64,000 nt of DNA, from positions 3,105,001-3,169,000 of the forward strand of contig JAPMAC010000197.1 in assembly GCA_028671895.1 (NCBI GenBank), given 5' to 3'. Made by a program: the position numbers and the translations under genes. The notes below the pieces were generated by a model. The model did not search any database and was not told the origin of the DNA. It was given only the letters and a program-made list of their open reading frames with translations. This DNA comes from Oenanthe sinensis (taxonomy: Eukaryota > Streptophyta > Magnoliopsida > Apiales > Apiaceae). Below, piece after piece: positions 37,276 through 49,600 of this stretch. Numbering within the stretch: position 1 is the first letter of the stretch; each line of letters starts with the position of its first letter.

Positions 37276-39198
37276 TGTTGGTCTCTGATATTGTAGAAGG
37301 GGGGTTGAATACAATATCTATAAATTATCATGGAATATTGGATATAAAAATATTATTTTAAATTCATACAAAATATTAATTGTTATGAAATACTGTTCAA
37401 GTAGAAGATATAATTTTAACTTGAAAAGTATTACAAAATTAATAAGTAGAAAGTTTATATAACTGTTTAAAAGCTTAGAACGATTTTTACATGAATTGTT
37501 CGAGTTTAACAATTATATTCCAAACTTGCACAGAAAACTGTGAATATTACAATGCAGACAAATTTCTGAATTTGAACTATTTTTCTTAACTCTGAAAAAT
37601 GAAGCTCAAGCCTCATATTTATAGAGGTTGAAAAGCTAGCATGACTTTCCAATATGACTTTTTTTATCATCAAATTAAGCCTTGTATGACTCTTCAGAAA
37701 GCTGGGCATGACTTTTAGAATTCGGTATGACTTTTCTAAAGTCATATTCAGATTTTCTTTAATTAAAAAAATCGGTATGACTTGTTTTAATTAAATAAAA
37801 TCTGCTCGGTATGACTTTCTTTAATTAAAAAAATCGGTATGACTTATTTTAATTAAATAAAATCTGCTCGGTATGACTTTTTGAAAAGGAGGAATCGGTA
37901 TGACTTTTTCTTTTTCTCTCGGTATGACTTTTCCTTCATCAGCTTTTTTCTTTTCTTTTCCACTTGATTGGACATGTGGCAACATGTGATTGGTTGCTTT
38001 TAAAAAAGCTTCTCCTGCTATTTCAATTTGAAAAGGCAAAGGGGCTTATTTTGTCTTTTAGTGATAAACTCCGTAGAAATGTTTTTAGACCTGCACAGCT
38101 TATATTCTTTGATTAATAAATAATAAATTTAATTCAAAAATTATAAAAATAAATATCTAATATTATTTAGATATTTATAAATATAATTTACTAAATAAAT
38201 AAAATATTTATTAAATAAATAAATCCTTACGCTCTAAGCTGCGGTTTTTTGAACGTCTGAAACCGAACTCATTTTGACTTGGAAATGATAAATCAATTCC
38301 AACCAGGGTTCCACTTTTACGAATATATGAATTTGCATTTCTTCCGTGTCAATTCTTTTTCCGTCTTTTCTTCAAGTCAGTACTGTCAAGTATGTTTAGC
38401 TGTTTCTATAATAACAATTAGAAGTACCTTTGTTACTGAAATAATCTTACTCTTTAAACTAGACAATACTTCTTTTCACCACTGCATGTACCCAGTCAAT
38501 CTTGGATTCTGACTCTTGTACACTGCATTCCAAACAAACCTGTATCCATTTGAGCTTCTAGCTTCTGTCTTCTGTCAATCTAAAATAATTCTAAATTAAT
38601 TAATCCTTTAATTAATTTAAGAAATAAATTAATTCTGAGTGAATTAATTTACTAATTAAATTAACTAATTAATTTAATTAATTAGTAGAGAATTAAAATA
38701 AAGTCTTGACTGTAGGACTATTGTTGATGTAGATAAAACTCTTCTATTCTTCAACAATAACATTTCTAACCACTTGAACTTTTTAATGACGAATCTTCAC
38801 TGACATTGTTAACACCCTGTGCACTGGTCTGGTTCACGGATGACTAACTAAAATGTCGATTCTCATTTCTACTGTAGTGGTCTTTGTGTCTTGTCTTGTT
38901 TCTAGCTTTGTCTATAATATTTCTTTTCTTGGAATCTCTTTGTAATAGGCACTTGGAATCTTCTGAACTCTTCTGAAATACTATTCCTTTATTTTTCGCC
39001 GACGCTTGAACATATTAATGAACTTCTTCCGATGTAGAGTAGCAGCTTCATTAGAACACTTCTGATATTAGGATTCTTTGTGTCTAGTTGACTGTCTTCA
39101 TCTTAATTCCTATTTGGTATTTATTATTTACTTCTCTTTATAGCTAGAGTTGAGTTGTCATCTAATTATTACAAATAGGCTTAGTCATATACCTTTCA
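37276..39198. mobile_element. 1.9-kb LTR-like insertion (probable solo LTR)
   Basis: It lies inside the outer Copia pol, flanked by the exact 5-bp duplication AATAC (37271-37275 and 39199-39203). It starts TGTTGGTCTCTGATATTG, a recognisable LTR-type start, and ends CTTTCA. It contains no gag, pol, PBS or internal LTR pair, so a solo LTR is most likely; a non-coding LARD/TRIM-type unit is the alternative. Pol reading resumes in phase on the right side after one AATAC is removed. Confidence 0.7.
37725..37935 (+). repeat. CGGTATGACTT repeats in the 1.9-kb insertion
   Basis: The word TCGGTATGACTT recurs about eight times, some copies inside a 62-bp unit present twice (offset between positions 37757 and 37819) that also holds TTTAATTAAAT. 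Further copies of ATGACTT are nearby at 37640-37720. It resembles an LTR enhancer array. Confidence 0.75.
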
Positions 39199-39203
39199 AA
39201 TAC

Positions 39204-39744
39204 TGTCAAAAGAGTCATGCGTTATATAAAAGGTACTTTGGAGTATGGATTATGGTTCAGACATACGGAAAATCCTGAACTAATAGGATATTCAAACAGT
39301 GATTGGGCGGGGTCAGTAGATGATATGAAAAGTACCTTTGAAAACGTGTTTTCACTCGGAAATGGTATATTTTCTTGATTAAGTCAAAAGCAAGATACAA
39401 TTGCTCAATCAACAGCCGAAGCTGAATATATAGCAGCATGTACAGTAGTTAATCAAGTAATATGGCTCAGGAGGATACTTGCAGAATTGGGTGGAAAACA
39501 ACGATCAGCAACTAAGATTTATTGTGATAGCACATCAACAATTGTTATTGCAAAGAACCCAGTACAACATAGAATGATAAAACACATCAAAATAAAATAT
39601 CACATCGTTCGAGAAACTAAAAACAAAGGAAAAGTGAGCCTAGTTCACTGTCATTCAGAAGAGCAACTAGCTGACATTTTTATAAAATCACTTCCAAAAG
39701 GAAAGTTTGAATCTCTGAGGAATAAGATTGGCATACAGAAGAAA
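39204..39744 (+). pseudogene. Outer Copia pol, part 2 (RNase H), broken
   Basis: It continues the pol frame after the 1.9-kb insertion: VMRYIKGTLEYGLWF, then GYSNSDWAG (catalytic Asp region), STAEAEYIAA and YCDSTSTI, and HSEEQLADIFIKSLPKGKF near the end. One stop interrupts it near 39376 (GIFS then TGA, where W is usual). The 3' end is cut by the inner Copia element at 39745; the last few codons and the polypurine tract continue at 48620-48639. Confidence 0.85.
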
Positions 39745-41311
39745 TGTTGGGTTCCGAGGCATAAAACGCAGCGGATAAACGTAAATATAACAAAAAAAAA
39801 TCGAAACCCAAACTCAGGATCCATATATAAGATTGGACAGATTATGGTGAAACAGAATTATACCTATTAAGATCTTGACTTTCACGAACTCTACAGCGAT
39901 CCTAGCTTTCACGACTTGTGTCTTCCTCTCGAAAAACACCTCTATGGTATCCACACGAGCACCTTCAAGAACGTCTCACGATCTTGACTGCAGAATGGAC
40001 GTACTAGCATCCCTCTTGATAATTCGAGTTAATGTTTCTACCTCCTTGTTGCTGCCCCCTCTAGGGTTTTATTTATCAAAACGTAATAGCCTCTTAACCC
40101 TTCTTATCTATTTATAATGGCTGATTAATAGGCCCATAACAGCAAAACCTAACCCATGTAGGTATAGGATTAAATAATAAAATGAATTTTTATTATTTAA
40201 TTAATAACTAAGTCATACTTAATTATTATGGGCAGAAATACTCCTCTAATTTGAATTTATATTATCTCAATTAATTAAGTATCACTTAATTAATATAATA
40301 AAATTCAAATAATCATCAATTAATTTAAATCTATAATTTAAATTAACTATTCTTCTAAGTGCTCCATGCGTGTGACCCTATAGGCTATTATTTAATTGGT
40401 AATAATTTTATTCTCCAATATTTATTCTCCAATAAAATTATAAACAATGAGCGGTATCTAGTAATACATCATTGCTACCCAATTAAACAATAATTAAATC
40501 GTGATTCGATAAAACCTTTCGTGATTAATGTTTCCATGTAATATAATCCCTTTAACTATATATATTATAGATTAAACTCGAGGCATGTATTTATTCATCC
40601 TCTTCAACATTTAATCCGGGTTTACTTGAAACATGAGTAGACTATGAAAAACAAATCATTATTTGAGCACGACCATGCATTTTATAGTCTCACTCAATCA
40701 AGAGGCCAATAATATTTCTCCTAATTATAGGAGGGTTAAATCCTTTATCTATCATTCATATTTCTCATACGACTCATGATATACCCGATGTCCACTTTTA
40801 TCATCACCCGGTCAAAGGTAACTTTTAATGTAGTCAAAGTATATTAATCCTCGTATAGAAATATAATGATCTCAAGTCAAAGGATCATTACACCATTATC
40901 ACTATGAGTCTTTCTTATGACTTTATTAAACATGAAGAATCTCACTATGGGTCTGTCCAGTACCATGTACTCCTACATGTACCTATGTCTTGACTTTAGT
41001 ATCCTCATACTTATAACCAATGAGATGTGGTTATCTGTCAAACAACATACTAGTCTATTTATGTATTATTATTGCCCTATAATAGTAATACTCGACTAGG
41101 GGCCTTTAAGAATATGATATATTATATAATCTCAAGTTTAAGTCATGTACTTAAACTATACAATGTATATCATGATTCTAAGGACATTTATTATGCTAAC
41201 AAATATATCGCAGTAATTAAAGTCATAATAAATACATTTATTGAATAATCAAATGACATAAAGGTCTATTAAAAGAAACAATGTATTGCCTCTAGGGCAC
41301 CTACACCAACA
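39745..41311 (-). repeat. 3' LTR of inner Copia
   Basis: 1567 bp; matches 47068-48619. The small ORFs in it are repeated in both LTRs and are not genes. Confidence 0.9.
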
Positions 41312-41321
41312 ATCTCCCACT
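41312..41321 (-). other. Polypurine tract of inner Copia
   Basis: The minus strand reads AGTGGGAGAT, immediately before the TGTTGG start of the 3' LTR. Confidence 0.85.
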
Positions 41322-41385
41322 TGCACTAGAGCCAATCACCCATGTATCTAATACCCATAAAACTAGTGTGACTGTCATGCTTCTT

Positions 41386-44300
41386 CTACGACAAGCCTTT
41401 GGTTAGTGGGTCTGCAATGTTATCATTTGTGTGCACTTTACATATCTGTATATCACCCCTTTCATTAATCTCTCGAATAAGGTGAAATCTCCTGAGTATA
41501 TGTTTGGATCGGGAGTGAGATCCAGGTTCTTTATCCTGTGTAATGGCTCCATTATTATCACAGCATAGATCAATGGGATCTGCGATCAATGGAACCACTC
41601 CCAAATCAGTAATGAATTTTCGAATCCAAACAGCTTCCTTAGCTGCTTCACAAGCTGCAATGTACTCAGCCTCCATTGTAGAATCAGCTACTGTTTCTTG
41701 CTTTGAACTCTTCTAACTTACAGCACATCCGTTTAGACAAAACACAAAACCAGACTGTGATACAGTATCATCCTTGTCTATTTGGAAGCTTACATCGGTG
41801 TAACCTTTTACAACCAGTTTCTCCTCTCCTCCATACACCAAGAATGAATCTTTAGTCCTTTTCAAGTACTTTAGAATATTCTTGACTGCCGTCCAGTGAC
41901 CTTCACCTGGATTAGATTGGTATCTTCTCGTCATGCTTAAAGCATACGAAACATCTGGGCGAGTACATACCATTGCATACATGATAGATCCAATTGCTGA
42001 AGCATATGAAACTTTACTCATGTGGTCCTTCTCATCTAATGATTTCGGACACTGATCTTTAGAGATCGTTATCCCTTGAGACACGGGGACATATCCCCTT
42101 TTTGAATTTTGCATACCAAAACGATGCAAAACCTTATCGATGTATGTACTCTGACTTAGACCGATCATCCTTCTAGATCTATCCCTATAGATCCTCATTC
42201 CTAGAATATAGGATGCATCTCCTAAGTTTTTCATAGAGAAGTTGCTCCCTAACCAAATCTTAACAGCCTTAAGAGAAGGTATGTCATTCCCCATTAGTAG
42301 TATGTCATCAACATATAATACTATGGATGCCACATAGCTCCCACTAACCTTCTTGTAAACACAAGGTTCATCTTCATTTTGAACAAAGCCATACTCTTTG
42401 ACTATTTCATCAAAATGGATATTCCATCTCCTAGATGCTTGCTTCAATCCATAAATGGATCGACCTAATTTACATACCTTGCTAACATTCCTTGGATCGA
42501 CAAAACCTTCAGGTTGTGTCATGTACACATCCTCTTCAAGGCTTCCATTAAGGAAGGCTGTTTTGACATCCATTTGCCAGATTTCATAATCATGGAATGC
42601 TGTTATGGCAAGCAAAATTCTTATGGACTTGACCATAGCCACTGGTGAGAAAGTCTCATCATAGTCAATACCATGAATTTGTCTGAAACCTTTTGCAACC
42701 ATCCTTGCTTTATAGGTCTGAACATTTCCATCCATGTCAGTTTTCTTCTTGAAAACCCATTTGCACCCTATAGGTTTTACCCCTTCAGGTGGATCAACCA
42801 AAGTCCATACTTAGTTTTCGTACATGGAATCCATCTCGGATTTCATGGCTTCTAGCCATCTCTTAGAGTCTGGACTGTTCATAGCATCTTGGTATATGAG
42901 AGGATCATCTTCATCTATAAGCATCAAATCACCACATTGAGTCAAGAGAAATCCATATCTCTCTGGCTCATGGCGAATTCTACCAGTTCTACGAATAACC
43001 TGTGTTTGTTGAGCATTATCATTATCCTGCCCTTGTTCCACTTCAGGTTCAATGCTATTTTGTGGTTCTCGATTTTCATCGAGATCTATAGTTCTCCCAC
43101 TGTTTCTTTTGGAAACAAAATCTCTTTCCATGAAGACAACATCTCGAGCAATAAACACTTTCTGCTCAGAAGGACTATAAAAATAATACGCCTTTGTTTC
43201 ATTAGGGTATCCCACAAAATTGCACTCTTCATATTTAGGTCCAAGCTTGTCAGATACTTGACGTTTCACAAACGCCTTGCATCCCCAAACTTTTATAAAG
43301 CTCATGCCTGACCGTTTCTTCTCCCGTATCTCATATGGAGTCTTTTGAACCTTCTTAGTAGGAACACGGTTAAGTGTGAAAGCCGCTGTTTCTAGAGCGC
43401 AACCCTAGAAACTAATTGGAAGATCTGCATGACTCATCATCGATCACACCATGTCCAACAAGGTGCGATTTCTCCTCTCTGAAACTCCATTCCATTGAGG
43501 TGTACCTGGCGGAGTGAGTTGTGATACAATACCACACTCCTTTAAATAATCTTTAAATTATGTGCTCAAGTATTCTCCTCCACGATCAGATCGTAAGATT
43601 TTAATACTTGCACCTCCGCCAATTTGCTTCTCTACTTCAGCCTTGTATTCTTTGAACTTTTCAAAAGAATCGGATTTATTCTTCATAAGATATACATATC
43701 CATATCTACTGAAATCATCAGTAAATGTTATGAAGTAGTAGTAGCCTCCTCTAGCCATCACACGCATTGGGCCACATACATCACTATGTATTAGCTTCAG
43801 ACGTTCAGTGGCCCTTTGACCCTTACCAGTGAAAGGGGCTTTAGTCATTTTACCAAGCAAACAAGATTCGCATTCTTGGTATGATTCAAAATCAAACTTA
43901 TCCAAGTATCCATCCTTATGTAATTTGGATATGCGTTTCTCATTTATATGGCCTAGACGACAGTGCTAGAGGTATGTTTGATTTGAGTCATTAACTTTAA
44001 GTCGTTTGTTTTCTATATTATAGACAGGATTATCTAAGTCAAGAACATATAAACCATTAAACAAACGCGCAACACCATAGGTTAAATCATTCAAAGCAAA
44101 AGAGCAACTGTTGTTCTTTATCGTAAACGAAAAACCTTTCTTGTCCAAACAAGAAACAGAAATAATGTTTTTGCGAATCGCAGGCACGTAAAAACAATTC
44201 TCCGGTTCTAAAACTAGCCCTGAGGGCAAAGATAAATAATAGGTTCCTACAGCTAAAGCAGCAACTCTTGCTCCATTGCCAACTCGTAGGTCCATTTCTC

Positions 44301-45284
44301 CTTTAGCCAATGTCATACTTCTCTGCATTTCCTGCACATTTATACAAATGTGAGTAGCACATCCAGTATCCAATATCCAAGATGTAGAAATAGACAGATT
44401 GACTTCTATAACATATATACCTGAAGTAGAAGCTTGCTCATCCCTCTTCTTCTTCAGATCCTCCAAGTAAACTGAACAGTTTCTCTTCCAGTGACCAGTT
44501 TTCTTACAGTAGTGACATTCACCCTTAGCGACTCCACCTTTAGGCTTTAAAGCCTGTTTAGGACCTGACTTTGGCTTGGGTGTAGAATCAGATCATGTCT
44601 TCTTCTTACCCTTCCACTTGCCTTTCCCTTTGGCCTTACCTTTATTGCCCACCATCAGTATGGGAGCAGGTTCAGCCGTCTTCATGTTGGTCTCATATGT
44701 CCTCAACATAGCCAACAATTCAGTAGGTGTTTTGTCAAATTCATTCATATTGTAGTTTATAACAAACTGGGTGAATTTGTTGTTCAAAGAATTCATGATT
44801 AGGTCAATACCAATTTCTTGAATAATCCGGAAACCCAAAGTTTCAAGGTACTCAATGTAACCAATCATCTTCAGAACATGTGGGCCAACTGGTTCACTTG
44901 CCCCTTGTTTGCAATTAAAGAGTGACTTACTCGTGTTGAACCTTTCCTGACGAGTTTGGCTTGCAAACATGCTTTGCAAGTGCTCATGATAGTATATGCA
45001 TCCATATGCACATGCTGTCTTTGAAGCTCAGCACTCATACTTGCCAACATAAGACATGCAACATCATTTGCATCATGCTCATCCTTTGTGTGGGCCGCTC
45101 GTTCCTCAACAGTAGCGCCCTCGGGAAGGGGACCTGCCGGAGGAATATCAATGACATGAAGCTTGCGCTCCTGTCTGAGGACAATCCTCAAATTCCTTTG
45201 CTAGTCTAGAAAGTTGTTTTCTCCTGTCAGCTTATCCTTCTCAAGGACTGATCGTACGGATAGTGTATTTGTATTGTTTGCCAT
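41386..45284 (-). pseudogene. Inner Copia gag-pol, nearly full length but broken
   Basis: Gag starts at the ATG at 45284 (MANNTNTLSVRSVLEKDKL). A TAG at 45201-45203 replaces the expected Trp of the L-D-W motif, and a frameshift lies near 44985. A basic linker and TGA (44593-44595) are followed by the zinc knuckle CHYCKKTGHWKRNC, protease WILDTGCATHIC (about 44370), GAG-pre-integrase with a TAG at 43966, and integrase (HSDVCGPM, DDFSR, LRSDRGGEY). Reverse transcriptase (42801-41713) has QMDVKTAFLNG, YGLKQASRRW and YVDD. RNase H has EAEYIAACEAAKEA and CDNNGAI, ending near 41386. Remaining stops are at 43558, two in 43380-43450, near 42811, and 41713. The copy cannot make a full polyprotein, but domains are otherwise well preserved. 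Confidence 0.9.
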
Positions 45285-47054
45285 TACTTAGTATCTACAA
45301 TGATAACAACACAAAATAAACATTAGATTGTCTGATTTATTTATTATGTTCAAATGATTATGATATATTCATAATATATCTCCCACTATTTTTATCAAAT
45401 TAATAGACCTTACTATTAATTTGGAAAGTATATCCCATAATTCTTTCTAGTGAGCCAAGATCCATATTTCGTCATGTCCTAAGTCAACCACTGGAAGTCC
45501 TTAAAAAATGATTATTTAGGTAGACAACAGTTGTCAATTATATCATATATAATTCTTGGATAGTTTGGTGAACAACAATTGATCTTATTTATCTAATAGA
45601 CTTTTAACCAAATTCTATGCTTCTAAGTTCATAATGGTTGAATATAACTGTTTATTTTCACCTTATTATGACGACTCAGTTAAGTTAGACCCAATGATAC
45701 AACGGCCGAATATAACCGTTTATATTCATCGCATCTCACCACGATAGATAGGAGTCCCCTGCCACTGACAGTCCTTCCCCTAATCGATCTAGGATTCGAT
45801 GAGTGTTCATTCATTGGAAAGCATCCGAGTAAAACTTAATATTTTGTTAAGGGGTTTAGAAAATTTATAACGATCATGATCACATCATGAAGAGATCCTC
45901 AATTTTTTCCTGAACCAAATATTTCAAATTGACATCTTAAATTGTTCATTTCCCAAGTAGATGGAGGATACCAATGGTCACACTTAAAACCCATCAACCT
46001 TACGAATACACATATCTGCTTTTATCAGAAAATCCCAGTTATAGATATCAAAAATCCATATTTAATTCCGTGTTTTAAAATCCATATTTCATAAACACAA
46101 GAATCTCATGATCGTTTGTTAATTTTAAAATCTTAAATCGTTACAGATTTTATCTTGTTTAGCATGACAAGCATGGCATGGGTGACGTATCTAATACATG
46201 CATACATCATTAATCTAATTAAATCATGCATCTTCTACTCTACACATACATTCCATACAATATATGTAAAGAGCGTGAAAGTAAACGTGCAATGTTTATG
46301 GCCTAATCCTATGTGATCTTTTCAAGCTAATGAAAAGACCAAGGTCAATCTGTGGGGTAATAAGTAACTATTACATATGTCTTCTCTATTGCTTCCATTG
46401 ACTCCTTAGCCTCCATGGATTGCCTCCTTGTTCCCCTTGTCCTTCTTGCATGTTACATTAATAACTATACTAATGAACTTATAAAAAAACTCGAGTTACA
46501 TTCGAGATAAACAATTACAGATAGAAAACGACATGCAAGTCGTATTTATTACAAACCAAAAGAATAAACCATTACAACTAGGGTCTGAAGGCCATAACCA
46601 TGCACCATGCTCAATTACACAAAAAGAACATGAAAAATATTGCGGGAGTTCGGGGGCGGCAGCCCCCGGGCGGGGTCTGGGGCGGCAGCCCCGGGCGGGG
46701 TCGAGCTGATTTTTTTTTCCGAAGACCAGTCCTATTCAGAAATCATCAATTTCTGAACTACAGATCATATCTGTCCACCAGTTTATATCACTATACAAAC
46801 TGACCCACATGCATAATATACAAATCACAATATGGCAGAACATTAACATGTTAGTATCATCATATATATACTCATCATATGAATAACCAGATACACATTA
46901 CATGACAGTTTTAATCATATATCAACATGACAACATGCATATTAAATCTCATACATAGGCAGTATCAAAATACATACATGGCAGATTATATACATACTGT
47001 AATATATTGAAAAATTGTTAAACACATAACCAAATCAATCCCTTATACACGTAG
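45285..47054 (-). other. Untranslated leader of inner Copia
   Basis: About 1.77 kb between the primer-binding site and gag, with no coding potential. It includes the GC-rich repeat at 46643-46705. Long leaders of this type occur in several plant Copia lineages. Confidence 0.7.
46643..46705. repeat. GC-rich double repeat in Copia leader
   Basis: Two copies of GGCGGCAGCCCC(C)GGGCGGGGTC sit head to tail in a 63-bp island of G+C within AT-rich DNA. Each copy can form a hairpin (GGCGGCAGCC and CCCGGG are self-complementary in part). It may be an RNA structure or packaging signal of the element; this is an inference. Confidence 0.7.
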
Positions 47055-47066
47055 CTCTGATACCAT
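47055..47066 (-). other. Primer-binding site of inner Copia
   Basis: TGGTATCAGAGC on the minus strand, complementary to initiator Met-tRNA, one base after the 5' LTR. Confidence 0.9.
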
Positions 47067-47067
47067 T

Positions 47068-48619
47068 GTTGGGTTCCGAGGCATAAAACGCAGCGGATAA
47101 ACATAAATATAACAAAAAAAATCGGAACCCAAACTCAGGATCCATGTATAAGATTGGACAGATTATGGTGAAACAGAATTATACCTATTAAGATCTTGAC
47201 TTTCACGAACTCTATAGAGATCCTAGCTTTCACGACTTGTGTCTTCCTCTCGAAAAACACCTCTATGGTATCCACACGAGCACCTTCAAGAACGTCTCAC
47301 GATCTTGACTGCGGAATGGACGTACTAGCATCCCTCTTGATAATTCGAGTTAATGTTTCTACCTCCTTGTTGCTGCCCCCTCTAGGGTTTTATTTATCAA
47401 AACGTAATAGCCTCTTAACCCTTCATTATCTATTTATAATGGCTGATTAATAGGTCCATAAGAGCAAAACATAACCCATGTAGGTATAGGATTAAATAAT
47501 AAAACGAAATTCTATTATTTAATTAATAACTAAGTCATACTTAATTATTATGGGCAGAAATACTCCTCTAATTTGAATTTATATTATCTCAATTAATTAA
47601 GTATCACTTAATTAATATAATAAAATTCAAATAATCATCAATTAATTTAAATCTATAATTTAAAATAACTATTCCTCTAAGTGCTCCATGCGTGTGACCC
47701 TATAGGCTATTATTTAACTAGCAATAATTTTATTCTCGAATAAAATTATAAACAATGAGCGGTATCTAGTAATACATCATTGCTACCCAATTAAACAATA
47801 ATTAAATCGTGATTCGATAAAACCTTTCGTGATTTGTGTTTCCGTGTAATATAATCCCTTTAACTATATATATTATAGATTAAACTCGAGGCATGTATTT
47901 ATTCATCCTCTTCAACATTTAATCCGGGTTTACTTGATCCATGAGTAGACTATGAAAAACAAATCATTATTTGAGCACGACCATGCATTTTATAGTCTCA
48001 CTCAATCAAGAGGCCAATAATATTTCTCCTAATTATAGGGGGGTTAAATCATTTATCTATCATTCATATTTCTCATACGACTCATGATATACCCGATGTC
48101 CACTTTTATCATCACTCGGTCAAAGATAACTTTTAATGTAGTCAAAGTATATTAATCTTCGTATAGAAATATAATGATCTCAAGTCAAAGGATCATTACA
48201 CCATTATCATTGTGGGTCTTTCTTATGAATTTATTAAACATGAAGAATCTCACTGTGGGTCTGTCCAGTACCATGTACTCCTACATGTACCTATGTATTA
48301 ACTTTAGTATCCTCATACTTATAACCAATGAGATGTGGTTATCTGTCAAACAACATACTAGTCTATTTATGTATTATTATTGTCCTATAATAGTAATACT
48401 CGACTAGGGACCTTTAAGAATATGATATATTATATAATCTCAAGTTTAAGTCATGTACTTAAACTATACAATGTGTATCATGATTCTAAGGACATTTATT
48501 ATGCTAACAAATATATCGCAGTAATTAAAGTCATAATAAATACATTTATTGAATAATCAAATGACATAAATGTCTATTAAAAGAAATAATGTATTGCCTC
48601 TAGGGCACCTACACCAACA
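47068..48619 (-). repeat. 5' LTR of inner Copia
   Basis: 1552 bp, matching the LTR at 39745-41311. Confidence 0.9.
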
Positions 48620-48639
48620 AGAAGTTCCTCAAGGAGAAG

Positions 48640-48918
48640 TGTTAAATAATGAAGAACTTTTATTATTTAGTAAATATTAAATAAGAGGTTTATATATTAT
48701 TAAATATAAACCAATAAGTTTTTAATAGTAGTATAAGAGAAACCACCAATATTGATAATACATGTACAATTACTATTTTTATATGAACAACCTATCAGTA
48801 TAAATAAGGTTGTTATGTAATGAGATAAGATAAGAAGAAGAGTTATATTATTATAAACACATTTTATTCTCTTTTATCTTCTCTGCACTATTAGCACAAT
48901 TAACTCAAATATCCAACA
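48640..48918 (+). repeat. 3' LTR of outer Copia
   Basis: TGTTAAATAATG to ATATCCAACA, preceded by the polypurine tract AAGGAGAAG (48631-48639). It pairs with 33449-33727. Confidence 0.9.
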
Positions 48919-49600
48919 CATTTTAACTCTCAAAGTTTCGACGAAAATACACATCAACCCACAAAGTATAAAAATGTACCTTTGCGTCATTAAAGTTTGT
49001 CACTTGTACATTCTGACCCTCAAACTTTGTATTTCAATATTCTTTTCCTATTTTATCCCTGATTCTATTATATATGTTTATGATATTAATTCAGAACTAC
49101 TTTCTTTGTTTTCACCTGTAATGGTATGTCATTACCTAGGAACCCAACATTATCTAGTCTACGACTTCGAAGTGGGTGCATTAGTGACTTTTGTGTAACG
49201 GATTTTTGAAATTTCTTCATCCACTTTTGATCACTACTAGTGGATTTTGATTGTTAGTTGATGATGCATCTCACCCATGACTATTCTTTTTACATCAACT
49301 ACATGAAATTCATCCATAAAATCAACAAACTATACATGTCGGAGGCTTACAGAAACAATTCGATATAAGGATTAGGATGTGCAAATGCTAAATTTTGAGG
49401 GTTATTACGTGTATTTGTGGAAACTTTGAGGGCTATTACGTATATTTGTGGAAATTTTGATGGCCAAAATTGACAGTACAAGGGTAGAATTTGAATAAAA
49501 TTATGAAAAAAATAAGAAAAATGGTCAATATGTACAAGTGTCAAACTTTAAGGGCGCAGAAGTATGTTTTTGTATTTGAGGGTTAAATGTTAATAACCCA

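Larger units (their letters stand above)
39745..48619 (-). mobile_element. Inner Copia retrotransposon (- strand), complete with two LTRs
   Basis: Its LTRs (39745-41311 and 47068-48619) are very similar, differing by scattered substitutions and a few indels such as one of ~15 bp near 40420/47735. They start TGTTGGTGTAGG and end CGGAACCCAACA on the minus strand. PBS at 47055-47066, polypurine tract at 41312-41321, gag-pol between. Flanks AGAAA (left) and AGAAG (right) differ at one base, so the target duplication is nearly perfect. It splits the 3' end of the outer Copia pol. Its lower LTR divergence fits a later insertion. Confidence 0.9.
33449..48918 (+). mobile_element. Outer Copia retrotransposon (nested host)
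   Basis: Copia element with matching 279-bp LTRs (33449-33727 and 48640-48918; TGTTAAATAATG to ATCCAACA). It has a Met-tRNA-type primer-binding site, gag-pol on the + strand and a polypurine tract AAGGAGAAG at 48631-48639. Target duplication: CATTC on the left, CATTT on the right (one mismatch). By eye the LTRs differ at roughly 18 of 279 sites. It is interrupted at 37276-39198 and 39745-48619 by later insertions. Without these it would be about 4.7 kb, normal for Copia. Confidence 0.85.
33433..49600. mobile_element. Foldback/MITE element split by a Copia insertion
   Basis: The right part (48919-49600) folds on itself; TTAAAGTTTGTCACTTGTACA near 48993 pairs with the inverse at 49520-49555. 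Its right end is AAATGTTAATAACCCA (49585-49600). The inverse of that end, TGGGTTATTAACATT, lies at 33433-33447, directly left of the Copia 5' LTR. Removing the Copia element and one copy of its target duplication leaves a ~690-bp element with matching inverted ends. It is non-coding. Confidence 0.7.

Noticed and set aside
39875..40117. ORF starting MTFTNS, also at 47196-47450
   Set aside because: It occurs in both LTRs of the inner Copia and has no protein similarity that I recognise. It is a chance ORF in the LTR.
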